Below, piece after piece: positions 39,111-48,628 of a stretch of 64,000 bases of DNA (position 1 is its first letter; every line of letters begins with the position of its first letter). The stretch lies in the NCBI RefSeq assembly GCF_013283665.1, contig NZ_JABEKU010000001.1:1798001-1862000 (forward strand), read 5' to 3'. The notes below the pieces were generated by a model that saw only the letters and a program-made list of their open reading frames with translations, did not search any database and was not told the origin of the DNA. The stretch is from Ensifer sesbaniae. GTDB taxonomy: Bacteria; Pseudomonadota; Alphaproteobacteria; Rhizobiales; Rhizobiaceae. A program made the position numbers and the translations under genes.

Positions 39111-40127
39111 ATGAGCGAATCAAAAGCATTTATCTCGGGCTGCAAGGGCCTTTCTCTCACGACCGGCGAACGCCAGTTCTTTGCCGGCGAGCGGCCATGG
39201 GGCTTCATCTTGTTCGGGCGCAACATCGGCGAGGAGCAGCAGATCTCCGATCTGGTGGCGTCGCTTCGCGACAGCATTGGCAATCCGAACGCGCCGGTGC
39301 TCATCGACCAGGAAGGTGGACGCGTGCAACGCATCCGGCCACCGCTCGTCCAGCAATATCCGAACGGCGCGGCGATCGGTGAAATCTACCGCCGCGACGC
39401 CGAACTGGGTCTGCGCGCGGCCTGGCTCATGGGGCGCCTGCATGCCTTCGACCTGATGCGTTTCGGCATCACCGTCGACTGCCTGCCGGTGCTGGATGTG
39501 CCGGTGCCCGGAAGCCACGATGTCATCGGCAATCGTGCCTACGGTCATGACCCTGAGACTGTCGCGGCGATCGGTCGGGCGATGGGCGAGGGCTTGAAGG
39601 CCGGAGGCATGCTGCCTGTCATGAAGCACATGCCCGGTCACGGCCGCACCTTCGTCGACTCGCACCACAATCTGCCCGTAGTCAGCGCGACTTTCGATGA
39701 ACTCGCCGCCAGCGACTTCCTGCCCTTTGTCGCGATGAAGGACGAGGTGATGGCGATGTCGGCGCACATGGTCTTCACGACGATCGATCCGGACAATCCG
39801 GCGACCACCTCGGCGAAGGTCGTGCGCGAGGTCATTCGCGGTCACATCGGTTTCGACGGTCTTTTGATGTCGGACGACGTCTCGATGAACGCGCTTGCCG
39901 GCGACATGACCACGCGCGCGCGCAACATCATTGCCGCGGGGCTTGATCTCGTCTTGCATTGTCATGGCATAATGGAAGAAATGAAGGCCGTCGCCGACGT
40001 CGTACCGGTTCTCGCTGGCGAGAGCCTGCGTCGGGCAAGGATCGCCGAGGCAGCCTTCCGGACGCCTGACGATGCGAACGAAAGCGATCTGCGGGCCGAG
40101 TTCAACGGTCTGTTCGCAACAGCGTAA
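39111..40127 (+). CDS. nagZ: Beta-N-acetylhexosaminidase NagZ
   Basis: 338-residue GH3 enzyme that removes GlcNAc from anhydro-muropeptides during peptidoglycan recycling in the cytoplasm. The GH3 motifs are present: LIDQEGGRVQRI, PVMKHMPGHGRTFVDSHHNL (catalytic His/Asp loop) and GLLMSDDVSMNAL (catalytic Asp). ATG 39111 matches the usual length; the 25 codons upstream in frame lack family features. It starts ~100 bp after the SPOR gene, linking recycling to a glycan-binding protein. It is followed by scpA after 30 bp. Confidence 0.94.
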   Translation: MSESKAFISGCKGLSLTTGERQFFAGERPWGFILFGRNIGEEQQISDLVASLRDSIGNPNAPVLIDQEGGRVQRIRPPLVQQYPNGAAIGEIYRRDAELGLRAAWLMGRLHAFDLMRFGITVDCLPVLDVPVPGSHDVIGNRAYGHDPETVAAIGRAMGEGLKAGGMLPVMKHMPGHGRTFVDSHHNLPVVSATFDELAASDFLPFVAMKDEVMAMSAHMVFTTIDPDNPATTSAKVVREVIRGHIGFDGLLMSDDVSMNALAGDMTTRARNIIAAGLDLVLHCHGIMEEMKAVADVVPVLAGESLRRARIAEAAFRTPDDANESDLRAEFNGLFATA

Positions 40128-40157
40128 GGCAGGCGCGGCCAGCGGGAAAGGATCGGA

Positions 40158-41030
40158 TTGTCAGTGAGCAATGCGGGCGAAAGACAAGGTAAGCCTGCGT
40201 CGAAGGCGCCGATGGAGCCCCTGTGGCAGGAAGAGACTGCCGAGCGCGGGCTGCATGAAGAAGCGCTGGTGGTCGATCTCGCCGGTTTCGAGGGGCCACT
40301 CGATCTCTTGCTTCATCTCGCCCGCAGCCAGCGGGTCGATCTTTCGCGCATCTCCGTACTGGCACTCGCCGAGCAATATATCGCCTTCATCGAGCGGGCG
40401 CGCAGCATCCGCATCGAACTCGCCGCCGACTATCTCGTCATGGCGGCATGGCTTGCCTATCTGAAGTCGCGGCTGCTGATTCCGCAGCAGGTGAAGGACG
40501 ATGGTCCGACTGGCGAGGAAATGGCCTCGGCCCTGGCCTTCCGGCTGAAACGGCTGGAGGCGATGCGTGAGGCGGCAACGCGGCTCGTCAACAGAAACCG
40601 GCTTGGCCGGGACGTCTTCGTTCGCGGTGCGCCGGAACATATCGTCACTGAGAAGAAGTCCGGTTTCGATGCCTCGCTCTATGATCTCCTGAGCGCCTAT
40701 GCGAGCCTGCGGCAGCGCCAGGCGATCACGCAGGTGACCATCGAGAAGCGCCACGTATGGTCTCTCGCCGACGCACGCCTGATTCTGGCGCGCATGATCG
40801 GCGAGCTCGATGACTGGACAGCGCTCGATCATTTTCTTATCCGCTACATGACGACGCCGAAGGAGCGGGCAACGGCGATCGCCAGCTCCTTTGCCGCCTC
40901 GCTCGAAATGGTCCGCGAGGGCCGGCTGGAGATCCGTCAGGAAGAGGCGTTTGCGCCGATCTATCTTCGGCGCGGACCAAATCCGATCGATGCGGAGACG
41001 CTTGCCGAAATGGAGGCAGCCCGTGGCTGA
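40158..41030 (+). CDS. scpA: Segregation and condensation protein A (kleisin)
   Basis: 290 residues. The kleisin N-terminal motif FEGPLDLLLHLARSQRVDLS (about residues 43-62) and KSRLLIPQ are intact, and the C-terminal winged helix (IRYMTTPKERATAIASSFAA) follows. It bridges SMC heads in chromosome condensation. The start is taken as TTG 40158, 5 bp after AAAGGA; GTG 40164 is the alternative. It overlaps scpB by 8 bp. Confidence 0.93.
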   Translation: MSVSNAGERQGKPASKAPMEPLWQEETAERGLHEEALVVDLAGFEGPLDLLLHLARSQRVDLSRISVLALAEQYIAFIERARSIRIELAADYLVMAAWLAYLKSRLLIPQQVKDDGPTGEEMASALAFRLKRLEAMREAATRLVNRNRLGRDVFVRGAPEHIVTEKKSGFDASLYDLLSAYASLRQRQAITQVTIEKRHVWSLADARLILARMIGELDDWTALDHFLIRYMTTPKERATAIASSFAASLEMVREGRLEIRQEEAFAPIYLRRGPNPIDAETLAEMEAARG

Positions 41031-41754
41031 AGCCCAAAAATACATACCAGACACTCCTGACGAGGATGACGAAATCGATACGACGCCGTCCTTCGATCCG
41101 CGGCTGGAGCAAGAAGCCGAGCGGATCGCGGAGGCCTTGGTCTTTGCCTCGGCGCAGCCTGTGTCGGAGGCCTATATCGAAAGCAGGCTGCCGCGTGGTG
41201 CCGATGTCAGGCGGATCATGGGGCGCCTGAAGGCGCTCTATGCGACGCGCGGCGTCAACCTTGTCCAGATCGCCGACCATTGGGCCTTCCGCACGGCCGC
41301 CGATCTCTCCTTCGTGGTGCAGACCGACGAGCAGGAGGTCCGCAAGCTCTCGCGCGCTGCGCTCGAGGTCCTCGCCATCATTGCCTACCATCAGCCGGTA
41401 ACCCGCGCCGAGATCGAGGATATCCGCGGTGTCCAAACATCGAAGGGCACGCTCGACGTCCTGATGGAGGCAGGCTGGGTTCGCTTCAGGGGACGCCGGC
41501 GTACGCCGGGCAGGCCGGTGACCTTCGGCACCACCCGCGACTTTCTCGATCACTTCGGCCTCGAGGAACTGCGCGATCTGCCGGGTATCGAGGAACTGAA
41601 GGGGGCAGGGCTGCTTTCCGGCCGCGTGCCGTCCAATCTCAATATTCCCGTTCCCGTGGGCGAAGACGAGCTTGCCGAGAACGAGGACCCCATCACCCAG
41701 CTTGACCTTGAAGAACTGGGGCTCTTGACACCGAAGGGCGAAGAAGCCGATTAA
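41023..41754 (+). CDS. scpB: Segregation and condensation protein B
   Basis: 243 residues with two winged-helix domains. EAERIAEALVFASAQPVSEA and LEVLAIIAYHQPVTRAEIED with RGVQTSKGTLDVLMEAGWV are the family core. It binds ScpA and regulates the SMC complex. The start is GTG 41023, placed 7 bp after GGAGG (41012-41016) and overlapping scpA by 8 bp; the open frame extends to 40891 inside scpA, but that part has no ScpB similarity. The acidic tails at both ends are usual. Confidence 0.92.
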   Translation: MAEAQKYIPDTPDEDDEIDTTPSFDPRLEQEAERIAEALVFASAQPVSEAYIESRLPRGADVRRIMGRLKALYATRGVNLVQIADHWAFRTAADLSFVVQTDEQEVRKLSRAALEVLAIIAYHQPVTRAEIEDIRGVQTSKGTLDVLMEAGWVRFRGRRRTPGRPVTFGTTRDFLDHFGLEELRDLPGIEELKGAGLLSGRVPSNLNIPVPVGEDELAENEDPITQLDLEELGLLTPKGEEAD

Positions 41755-41831
41755 AAACCTGAATGGGGATATCGGCTTTCCCCGGCGCCCGACAGTTTTG
41801 ACGGGCACGACTGGTGTCAAGGAATGCAAGC

Positions 41832-42941
<1,110 letters not shown>

Positions 42942-43031
42942 GTTCTGTCGCAAAGAAGGGCGTGTTTAGCGCGCGCCTGAAAATTGACATGTGAAAGAGC
43001 CTATATCGGGAAGGCTCAGAGGAGTAAGAGC

Positions 43032-43238
43032 ATGGGTTCCTTTAGCATTTGGCACTGGCTGATCGTTTTGGTCGTGGTGCTGCTCTTGTTCGGTCGTGGC
43101 AAGATTCCCGAACTGATGGGCGATGTTGCGAAGGGCATTAAGAACTTCAAGAAGGGCATGAGCGACGAGGAAGCGGGCGCGACCGACAAGACGCTCGACA
43201 GCAAGACCGTTGACCACAAGTCCGACGAAGTTCGCTAA
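43032..43238 (+). CDS. tatA: Sec-independent protein translocase TatA
   Basis: 68 residues: a short N-terminal membrane helix ([20 protein letters not shown]), an [23 protein letters not shown] amphipathic helix and an acidic/polar tail. TatA oligomers form the pore for folded twin-arginine substrates. GAGGAG at 43018-43023 fixes the ATG; longer frames start in the leader. A CTATAT at 43001 could be a -10 box, but the nearest TTGACA (42984) is too close for a standard promoter. Confidence 0.95.
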   Translation: MGSFSIWHWLIVLVVVLLLFGRGKIPELMGDVAKGIKNFKKGMSDEEAGATDKTLDSKTVDHKSDEVR

Positions 43239-43259
43239 CGGTCTGGCGTCGGTGGAGCC

Positions 43260-43281
43260 GGTCCGGTATCGGTACCGGACC
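43260..43281 (+). promoter_or_regulatory. Intercistronic hairpin tatA-tatB
   Basis: GGTCCGGTA (43260-43268) pairs perfectly with TACCGGACC (43273-43281) around TCGG. There is no U-tract, and tatB starts 31 bp later. It most resembles an mRNA-stabilising or processing hairpin that could keep TatA in excess over TatB. Role inferred. Confidence 0.5.
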
Positions 43282-43312
43282 AGTTCCCATCACGGGTTGC
43301 AGGACATTTCGA

Positions 43313-43990
43313 ATGCTTGATATCGGCTGGACCGAGCTTGTCGTCATCGCCATCGTTTTGATCGTCGTTGTCGGGCCGAAAGATCTTCCGCCTATGCTGC
43401 GGGCCTTTGGCCGCATGACGGCGAAGATGCGCGGCATGGCCTCGGAGTTCCGCCAGCAATTCGACGAAGCGCTGCGCGAAGCGGACCTCGACGAGGTTCG
43501 CAAGACGATCAGCGATGCGCAGAGCCTCAACCCGGCCAATGCGCTCAGGGATGCGATGAATCCGCTTCGCCAGATCGGCAGCGAGATCAAGTCGGACCTG
43601 CAGAAGGCTGCGACGCCCGACAAGCCGGTCACGCCAAGCGCTGTCGAGCCCGCGACTGCGGAGGTGGCTGCGGCTGCCCCGGTGGCGGCGACGGAAGCGA
43701 AGCCCGCGGATGCGGTTGCCGCAGCCGCCCTGGGCTCAGCCACCCGCCAGTTGGAGCGCGCCGAAGCAGCCATCCCGGCCGAGAAGCCCAAGCGGGCGCC
43801 AAGGGCGAAGGCCGATCCGGCGCCGGCGGCGAAGAAGGCCGCAACGCCCAAGGCGGCGGCACCCAAAACTTCGGCAAAGGCGCCCGCAAAAGCGGTGGCC
43901 GAGAAGACGTCGTCGAAGCCCGCTTCAGCCGAGCAGGCTGCCAGGACGTCCAAGCCGCGCGCCAGCACGCGCAAGAAAGGTGAAGCATGA
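43313..43990 (+). CDS. tatB: Sec-independent protein translocase TatB
   Basis: 225 residues. MLDIGWTELVVIAIVLIVVV is the N-terminal membrane helix, followed by GPKDLPPMLRAFGRMTAKMR with the conserved Pro and the amphipathic helix to ~residue 100. The C-terminal ~100 residues are a Lys/Ala/Pro-rich tail (AKADPAPAAKKAATPKAAAP), longer than in E. coli TatB. With TatC it forms the receptor for twin-arginine signal peptides. Overlaps tatC by 4 bp (ATGA). Confidence 0.94.
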   Translation: MLDIGWTELVVIAIVLIVVVGPKDLPPMLRAFGRMTAKMRGMASEFRQQFDEALREADLDEVRKTISDAQSLNPANALRDAMNPLRQIGSEIKSDLQKAATPDKPVTPSAVEPATAEVAAAAPVAATEAKPADAVAAAALGSATRQLERAEAAIPAEKPKRAPRAKADPAPAAKKAATPKAAAPKTSAKAPAKAVAEKTSSKPASAEQAARTSKPRASTRKKGEA

Positions 43991-44829
43991 GCGGCGATAT
44001 CGAGGACCGGCCGCAGCCGCTGATCGAGCACCTGATCGAATTGCGCAGGCGCCTGATGTGGGCCGTCGGCGCCTTCTTCGTGGCGTTCCTCGTCTGCTTC
44101 TACTTCGCCAAGGGTCTCTTCAATCTCCTGGTGCTGCCGTTCAAATGGGCAGTGAGCTGGGCCGGCCTGAATCATCGCAATGTCGAGCTGATCTACACGG
44201 CCCCGCAGGAGTTCTTCTTTACGCAGATCAAGGTGGCGATGTTCGGTGCGCTGGTCATCGCCTTTCCGGTAATCGCTGCGCAGATTTACAAATTCGTGGC
44301 TCCGGGCCTTTACAAGAACGAGCGTGCCGCGTTTCTGCCGTTCCTGATCGCGTCGCCGATCCTCTTTCTGCTTGGCGGCGCCCTGGTCTACTTCTTCTTC
44401 ACGCCGATGGTGATGTGGTTCTTCCTGGCGATGGAGCAGGGCGGCGGCGAAGGGCAGGTGGCCATTCAGCTTCTGCCGAAGGTCTCGGAATATCTGAGCC
44501 TGATCATGTCGCTGGTCTTTGCCTTCGGTCTGGTTTTTCAGCTCCCGGTGATCACGACGCTTCTCGCACGCGTCGGCTTCGTCACGTCGCAGGGCCTGGC
44601 CGAGAAGCGGAAGTACGCGATCGTGATTGCCTTCGTGGTTGCAGCCGTGCTCACGCCGCCTGACCCGGTTTCCCAGATCGGCCTTGCACTGCCAGCCATC
44701 CTTCTCTACGAAATTTCGATCTATACGGCGCGACTCGTCGAAAGACAGCGGGCAGCGGACGCGCTCAAGAGCGAAGTTGCCGAGTCGCAGGAAGGATCTT
44801 CCGGAGAGGTCGGCCCCGCCAAGGGCTGA
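43987..44829 (+). CDS. tatC: Sec-independent protein translocase TatC
   Basis: 280-residue inner-membrane protein with six helices. The N-terminal PLIEHLIELRRRLMWAVGAF, the first periplasmic loop with YTAPQEFFFTQIKVA, and ALLxPPDPVSQIGLALP-like sequence near residue 225 are family hallmarks. It recognises the twin-arginine motif. The tatABC-serS-surE-pcm order is conserved in alphaproteobacteria. Confidence 0.96.
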   Translation: MSGDIEDRPQPLIEHLIELRRRLMWAVGAFFVAFLVCFYFAKGLFNLLVLPFKWAVSWAGLNHRNVELIYTAPQEFFFTQIKVAMFGALVIAFPVIAAQIYKFVAPGLYKNERAAFLPFLIASPILFLLGGALVYFFFTPMVMWFFLAMEQGGGEGQVAIQLLPKVSEYLSLIMSLVFAFGLVFQLPVITTLLARVGFVTSQGLAEKRKYAIVIAFVVAAVLTPPDPVSQIGLALPAILLYEISIYTARLVERQRAADALKSEVAESQEGSSGEVGPAKG

Positions 44830-44875
44830 GCATTCGAGATTTCGCGCCGTGAGTTGACCAACGCGTGGAACGACA

Positions 44876-46159
44876 ATGCTTGATATCAAATGGATCCGTG
44901 AAAATGCCGAGATGCTGGACGCCGCCCTGGCGAAGCGGGGCGCGGAGCCTTTGTCGGCGTCGCTGATCGCGCTCGACGAACGCCGCCGCTCGATCCTTCA
45001 GTCGCTGCAGGACATGCAGTCGCGCCGCAACGCTGCCTCGAAGGATATCGGCGCGGCCATGGCGCAGAAGAATGCCGAGCTCGCCGAAATGCTGAAGGCC
45101 GAGGTGGCCGAACTCAAGAACGCCATGCCGGCGCTCGAGGAAGACAGCCGCAAGGTGGAAGCCGAGCTCAGCGACGCGCTTTCCCGCATTCCGAACATCC
45201 CGCTCGAGGACGTTCCGGTCGGCGAGGATGAGACCGGCAACGTGGTCAAGCGCGTGGTCGGCAACAAGCCCACCTGGAACCACCAGCCGCGCGAGCATTT
45301 CGAAATCGGCGAGGCGCTCGGCCTCATGGATTTCGAGGGGGCCGCCCGCATTTCCGGTTCGCGTTTCACGATCCTCAAGGGACAGCTGGCCCGGCTCGAG
45401 CGTGCGCTCGGCCAGTTCATGCTCGACCTGCACACCCAGGAGCACGGCTACACCGAGGTGCAGCCGCCGCTTCTGGTGCGCGACGACGCCATGTACGGCA
45501 CCGGCCAGTTGCCGAAATTTGCCGAAGATCTGTTCCGGACCACGGATGATCGCTGGCTGATCCCGACTGCGGAAGTGCCGCTTACCAACATCGTTCGCGA
45601 GCAGATCCTCGAAGGCGAAAAGCTGCCGTTGCGCTTCACCGCGCTGACGCCGTCCTTCCGCTCGGAGGCCGGTTCGGCCGGTCGCGACACCCGCGGCATG
45701 CTGCGCCAGCACCAGTTCAATAAGGTCGAACTGGTTTCGATCACCGATGCCGAAACCTCGATCGACGAGCACGAGCGCATGACCGCCTGCGCGGAAGAGG
45801 TGCTGAAGCGCCTCGGTCTGCACTACCGCGTGATGACGCTCTGCACCGGCGACATGGGCTTCGGCGCTCGCAAGACCTATGATCTGGAAGTATGGTTGCC
45901 GGGACAGGACACCTATCGCGAGATCTCGTCCTGCTCCGTCTGCGGCGACTTCCAGGCGCGCCGGATGAATGCGCGCTACCGCACCAAGGAAGACAAGGGA
46001 ACGCGTTTCGTTCACTCGTTGAATGGTTCCGGTGTCGCCGTCGGGCGCGCGCTGATCGCCGTAATCGAAAACTATCTGAACGAAGACGGTTCGGTGTCGG
46101 TGCCGGATGTGCTGGTGCCCTACATGGGCGGCCAGAAGCGCATCGAGAAGGCGGACTGA
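44876..46159 (+). CDS. serS: Seryl-tRNA synthetase
   Basis: 427-residue class II synthetase. N-terminal long coiled-coil arm (about residues 30-105, [20 protein letters not shown]) that grips tRNA-Ser, then the catalytic core with [20 protein letters not shown] (motif 2), the [19 protein letters not shown] segment, and [17 protein letters not shown] (motif 3). Length is typical. It follows tatC by 46 bp and surE comes 27 bp later. Confidence 0.97.
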   Translation: MLDIKWIRENAEMLDAALAKRGAEPLSASLIALDERRRSILQSLQDMQSRRNAASKDIGAAMAQKNAELAEMLKAEVAELKNAMPALEEDSRKVEAELSDALSRIPNIPLEDVPVGEDETGNVVKRVVGNKPTWNHQPREHFEIGEALGLMDFEGAARISGSRFTILKGQLARLERALGQFMLDLHTQEHGYTEVQPPLLVRDDAMYGTGQLPKFAEDLFRTTDDRWLIPTAEVPLTNIVREQILEGEKLPLRFTALTPSFRSEAGSAGRDTRGMLRQHQFNKVELVSITDAETSIDEHERMTACAEEVLKRLGLHYRVMTLCTGDMGFGARKTYDLEVWLPGQDTYREISSCSVCGDFQARRMNARYRTKEDKGTRFVHSLNGSGVAVGRALIAVIENYLNEDGSVSVPDVLVPYMGGQKRIEKAD

Positions 46160-46186
46160 ACGGACGTCAAGGGAAGGACGGCATCC

Positions 46187-46954
46187 ATGCGGATCCTGCT
46201 GACAAACGATGACGGCATTCATGCTGAAGGCCTCGCCGTGCTCGAAAGGGTGGCCCGGACGATTTCGGACGATGTCTGGGTCGTGGCGCCCGAGGCGGAC
46301 CAGAGCGGCTTGGCGCATTCGCTGACCCTGTCGGAACCCCTGCGGCTGCGCCAGATCACGGAGAGGCGCTTTGCGCTGCGGGGGACGCCGACGGATTGCG
46401 TCATCATGGCCGTCCGCAAGGTGCTGGACCGCAAGCCCGATCTCGTGCTCTCGGGCGTCAACATTGGTGCCAACATGGCCGATGACGTGACCTATTCCGG
46501 CACGGTGGCGGGCGCCATCGAGGGGACGTTGCAGGGCATTCGCTCCATCGCACTCAGCCAGGCCTATCACCACGCCGTCGGCAAGACCGTGCCTTGGGAT
46601 GTGGTGGAGACGCATGCGCCGGGTCTGATCCGCAAGCTGATGGCCGTGGAACTGCCCGATGGCACGCTTCTCAACGTCAATTTCCCGAACTGCTCAGCCG
46701 ACACCGTTGCAGGGGTCGAGGTAACGTCACAAGGCAAGCTCGACTTCGGCCTGTCGATCGATGAGCGCACTGACGGCCGTGGTTTTCCTTATTTCTGGCT
46801 GCGCTTCGGTGAGCGGTTCGGCGATTTCCGCGCCGGAACCGACATTCATGCACTGCGCGAGAACCACATCTCCGTAACGCCGCTCAAGCTCGACTTGACG
46901 GACTATACCGTCCAGGACCGTCTGATGCGGGCATTGAACGAAGGGGCTCATTGA
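46187..46954 (+). CDS. surE: 5'/3'-nucleotidase SurE
   Basis: 255-residue metal-dependent phosphatase for nucleoside monophosphates, linked to stationary-phase survival. [20 protein letters not shown] carries the conserved metal-binding [18 protein letters not shown] the phosphate loop, and [20 protein letters not shown] the third motif. It is preceded by GGGAAGGA. The pcm-like gene begins immediately at its stop, as in the classical surE-pcm pair. Confidence 0.96.
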   Translation: MRILLTNDDGIHAEGLAVLERVARTISDDVWVVAPEADQSGLAHSLTLSEPLRLRQITERRFALRGTPTDCVIMAVRKVLDRKPDLVLSGVNIGANMADDVTYSGTVAGAIEGTLQGIRSIALSQAYHHAVGKTVPWDVVETHAPGLIRKLMAVELPDGTLLNVNFPNCSADTVAGVEVTSQGKLDFGLSIDERTDGRGFPYFWLRFGERFGDFRAGTDIHALRENHISVTPLKLDLTDYTVQDRLMRALNEGAH

Positions 46955-47608
46955 TTGAGCGTGCGCGCTTCGGAACAGGAAGGCTTTGCCAAGATGGTGC
47001 TGCGGCTGCGCGCCGCAGGCATCAGCAATCACGATCTCCTCAAGGCGGTCGAGCAGACCCCGCGCGGCCTGTTCGCGCCGCCGCAATATCAGGCCGAGGC
47101 CTATTCGCAGCGGACGATTCCGCTCGATTGCGGCTCGTTCATGGAAGGCTATGATTTTGCCGTGCGGTTGCTGCACTGTCTGAACCTGAAGACAGGGCAG
47201 CGCATCCTCGAGGTCGGAACCGGCAGCGGCTTTACCGCGGCGGTGATGGGGCGGGTGGCCGAGCGTGTCCTGACGATCGACCGCTATCAGACACTTGTCG
47301 GTACGGCGCAGAAGAACCTCGAGAAATCAGGCGTTCGCAACGTCATCGTCCGCCATGCCGACGGCAGCGCCGGCGTGCCGGGCGAGGGTACCTTCGACCG
47401 CATCCTGATCACGGCCGCCTTCAACAGCCTGCCGCGCATGTTTTCCGATCATCTCGTCTCGGGCGGAACCCTGGTGGTGCCGATCATGATGAGCGAGACC
47501 CATTGCCGGGTCGTCCGGGTCAATCGAACGGGAAGCCGCTTCGACCGCGAGGATCTGTTCGACGCGCCCTACCTTCCGATCGTCCCGCAGCTCGCTTCGT
47601 TCCTGTAA
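46955..47608 (+). CDS. pcm: Protein-L-isoaspartate O-methyltransferase family protein (surE-linked)
   Basis: 217 residues. The SAM motif RILEVGTGSGFTAAVMGRVA (about residues 76-95) and the trailing DRILITAAFNSLPRMFSDHL plus GGTLVVPIM match Pcm, which methylates isoaspartyl residues in aged proteins. The usual GQT(I/M)(S/P)QP substrate loop is altered to RTIPLDCGSFMEGYDFAV. The start is TTG 46955, directly abutting the surE stop and 8 bp after AAGGGG. By position it is the surE-pcm partner; a second family member is at 20256. Confidence 0.88.
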   Translation: MSVRASEQEGFAKMVLRLRAAGISNHDLLKAVEQTPRGLFAPPQYQAEAYSQRTIPLDCGSFMEGYDFAVRLLHCLNLKTGQRILEVGTGSGFTAAVMGRVAERVLTIDRYQTLVGTAQKNLEKSGVRNVIVRHADGSAGVPGEGTFDRILITAAFNSLPRMFSDHLVSGGTLVVPIMMSETHCRVVRVNRTGSRFDREDLFDAPYLPIVPQLASFL

Positions 47609-47624
47609 TACTGTCGCTGTCGAA

Positions 47625-47666
47625 CGTCTCAGCTGGCGCGTTAATCGTCTCAGCTGGCGCGTTAAG
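47625..47666 (+). repeat. Tandem duplication of a 21-bp unit
   Basis: CGTCTCAGCTGGCGCGTTAA plus T (47625-47645) is immediately repeated (47646-47666) with one difference in the last base. It lies just after the pcm stop. Whether the number varies between strains is unknown. Confidence 0.8.
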
Positions 47667-47802
47667 AGATTCTTAACTGTATCCAGCCTCGCGCAAGCCT
47701 CGGGCCATACGCCTCCACTGCACGATGGGTTCCTCCCGCGAGTCGTTGCTCTTGCTCGACCAGGGTGTTGCTGCCGGATCGTGAGATTGACGGAGACGGC
47801 AA

Positions 47803-48447
47803 ATGCAGATCGCGAACAGGCTGACGGCTGCAGCATCGGGCGACGGGCTGAATAATCTTGCCGGGCGCAGCTCCGGCCAGGCGAATTCCGGCGGCAAGGA
47901 CGAACAGGCCGCGCAGGCTCTTGCGGCGAGCTTCTTCGACCCCACACCGCGCATCTCCCTTTCCGCCGACGCTCTGCTTTATCTCAGCCAGACGAAGAAG
48001 GCATCGGATGGGCAGCCGCCGCTCAGCCGGGACGAGTGGAACAATCGTCTGACCCCGCAGTTGGCGTCGCGCGAATACCAGGCCTTCGGCAGGTTTCTGG
48101 ATGCCGGGGACCATGAGGCCTATTACAAGAACTTCATCGACTATTACGACAGCCTCCGCCCCGAAGATCAGGACAGCCTGCGCTATTTTGGGACGCGCGA
48201 GGCCGCCGTCGCCGGTCTGCGGTCGCTCGAGTATGAGCGGGCGAGCGGAGCCGATGGCGAGGCAACGTTCCAGACACTGGTGAGCGTCCTGCTCGAAGAA
48301 GACAAGACCGCTCAGTCCGAAACTCCCGTCCGTCCTGAGGGACGTCCGATCTTCGCCTGGGATCTGACGAGCATCAGCTATGAAGATGAACCAACGGAGC
48401 GGTGTTCGGTTTCCGAAATCGAGCGTCTCTATTCCGAACTGAGCTAA
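47803..48447 (+). CDS. Conserved-looking hypothetical protein
   Basis: 214 residues, not recognised. It has no signal peptide or membrane segment. It is acidic, with a disordered first ~40 residues (SGDGLNNLAGRSSGQANSGG), a helical middle part (EYQAFGRFLDAGDHEAYYKN) and YDSLRPEDQDSLRYFGTREA. GGAGACGG precedes ATG 47803. It lies between pcm and the LytM lipoprotein gene in the same orientation. Codon use is like its neighbours, so it is probably real. The N-terminus resembles the flexible start of some rhizobial cytoplasmic regulators, but no function should be assigned. Confidence 0.7.
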   Translation: MQIANRLTAAASGDGLNNLAGRSSGQANSGGKDEQAAQALAASFFDPTPRISLSADALLYLSQTKKASDGQPPLSRDEWNNRLTPQLASREYQAFGRFLDAGDHEAYYKNFIDYYDSLRPEDQDSLRYFGTREAAVAGLRSLEYERASGADGEATFQTLVSVLLEEDKTAQSETPVRPEGRPIFAWDLTSISYEDEPTERCSVSEIERLYSELS

Positions 48448-48628
48448 AACTCGTCGCGCAAGAGTGCGCGGTCACCAGGCTTGTTCGGCGCTATTGATGC
48501 GACGAGCCGGCGCCTATGGTTAGCGTTTCGTCAAATTAGTCCATTGGTGGTACCGACCTTAACCGGGCGGTAACTCTAATACGTTTTAATCATCCCACAT
48601 CGAGTTGCGTTCGGAGTGGGTAAGCGTC

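Noticed and set aside
42984-43006. TTGACA and CTATAT upstream of tatA as a promoter
   Set aside because: The spacing is 11 nt rather than 17, so the two boxes cannot form a standard promoter together.
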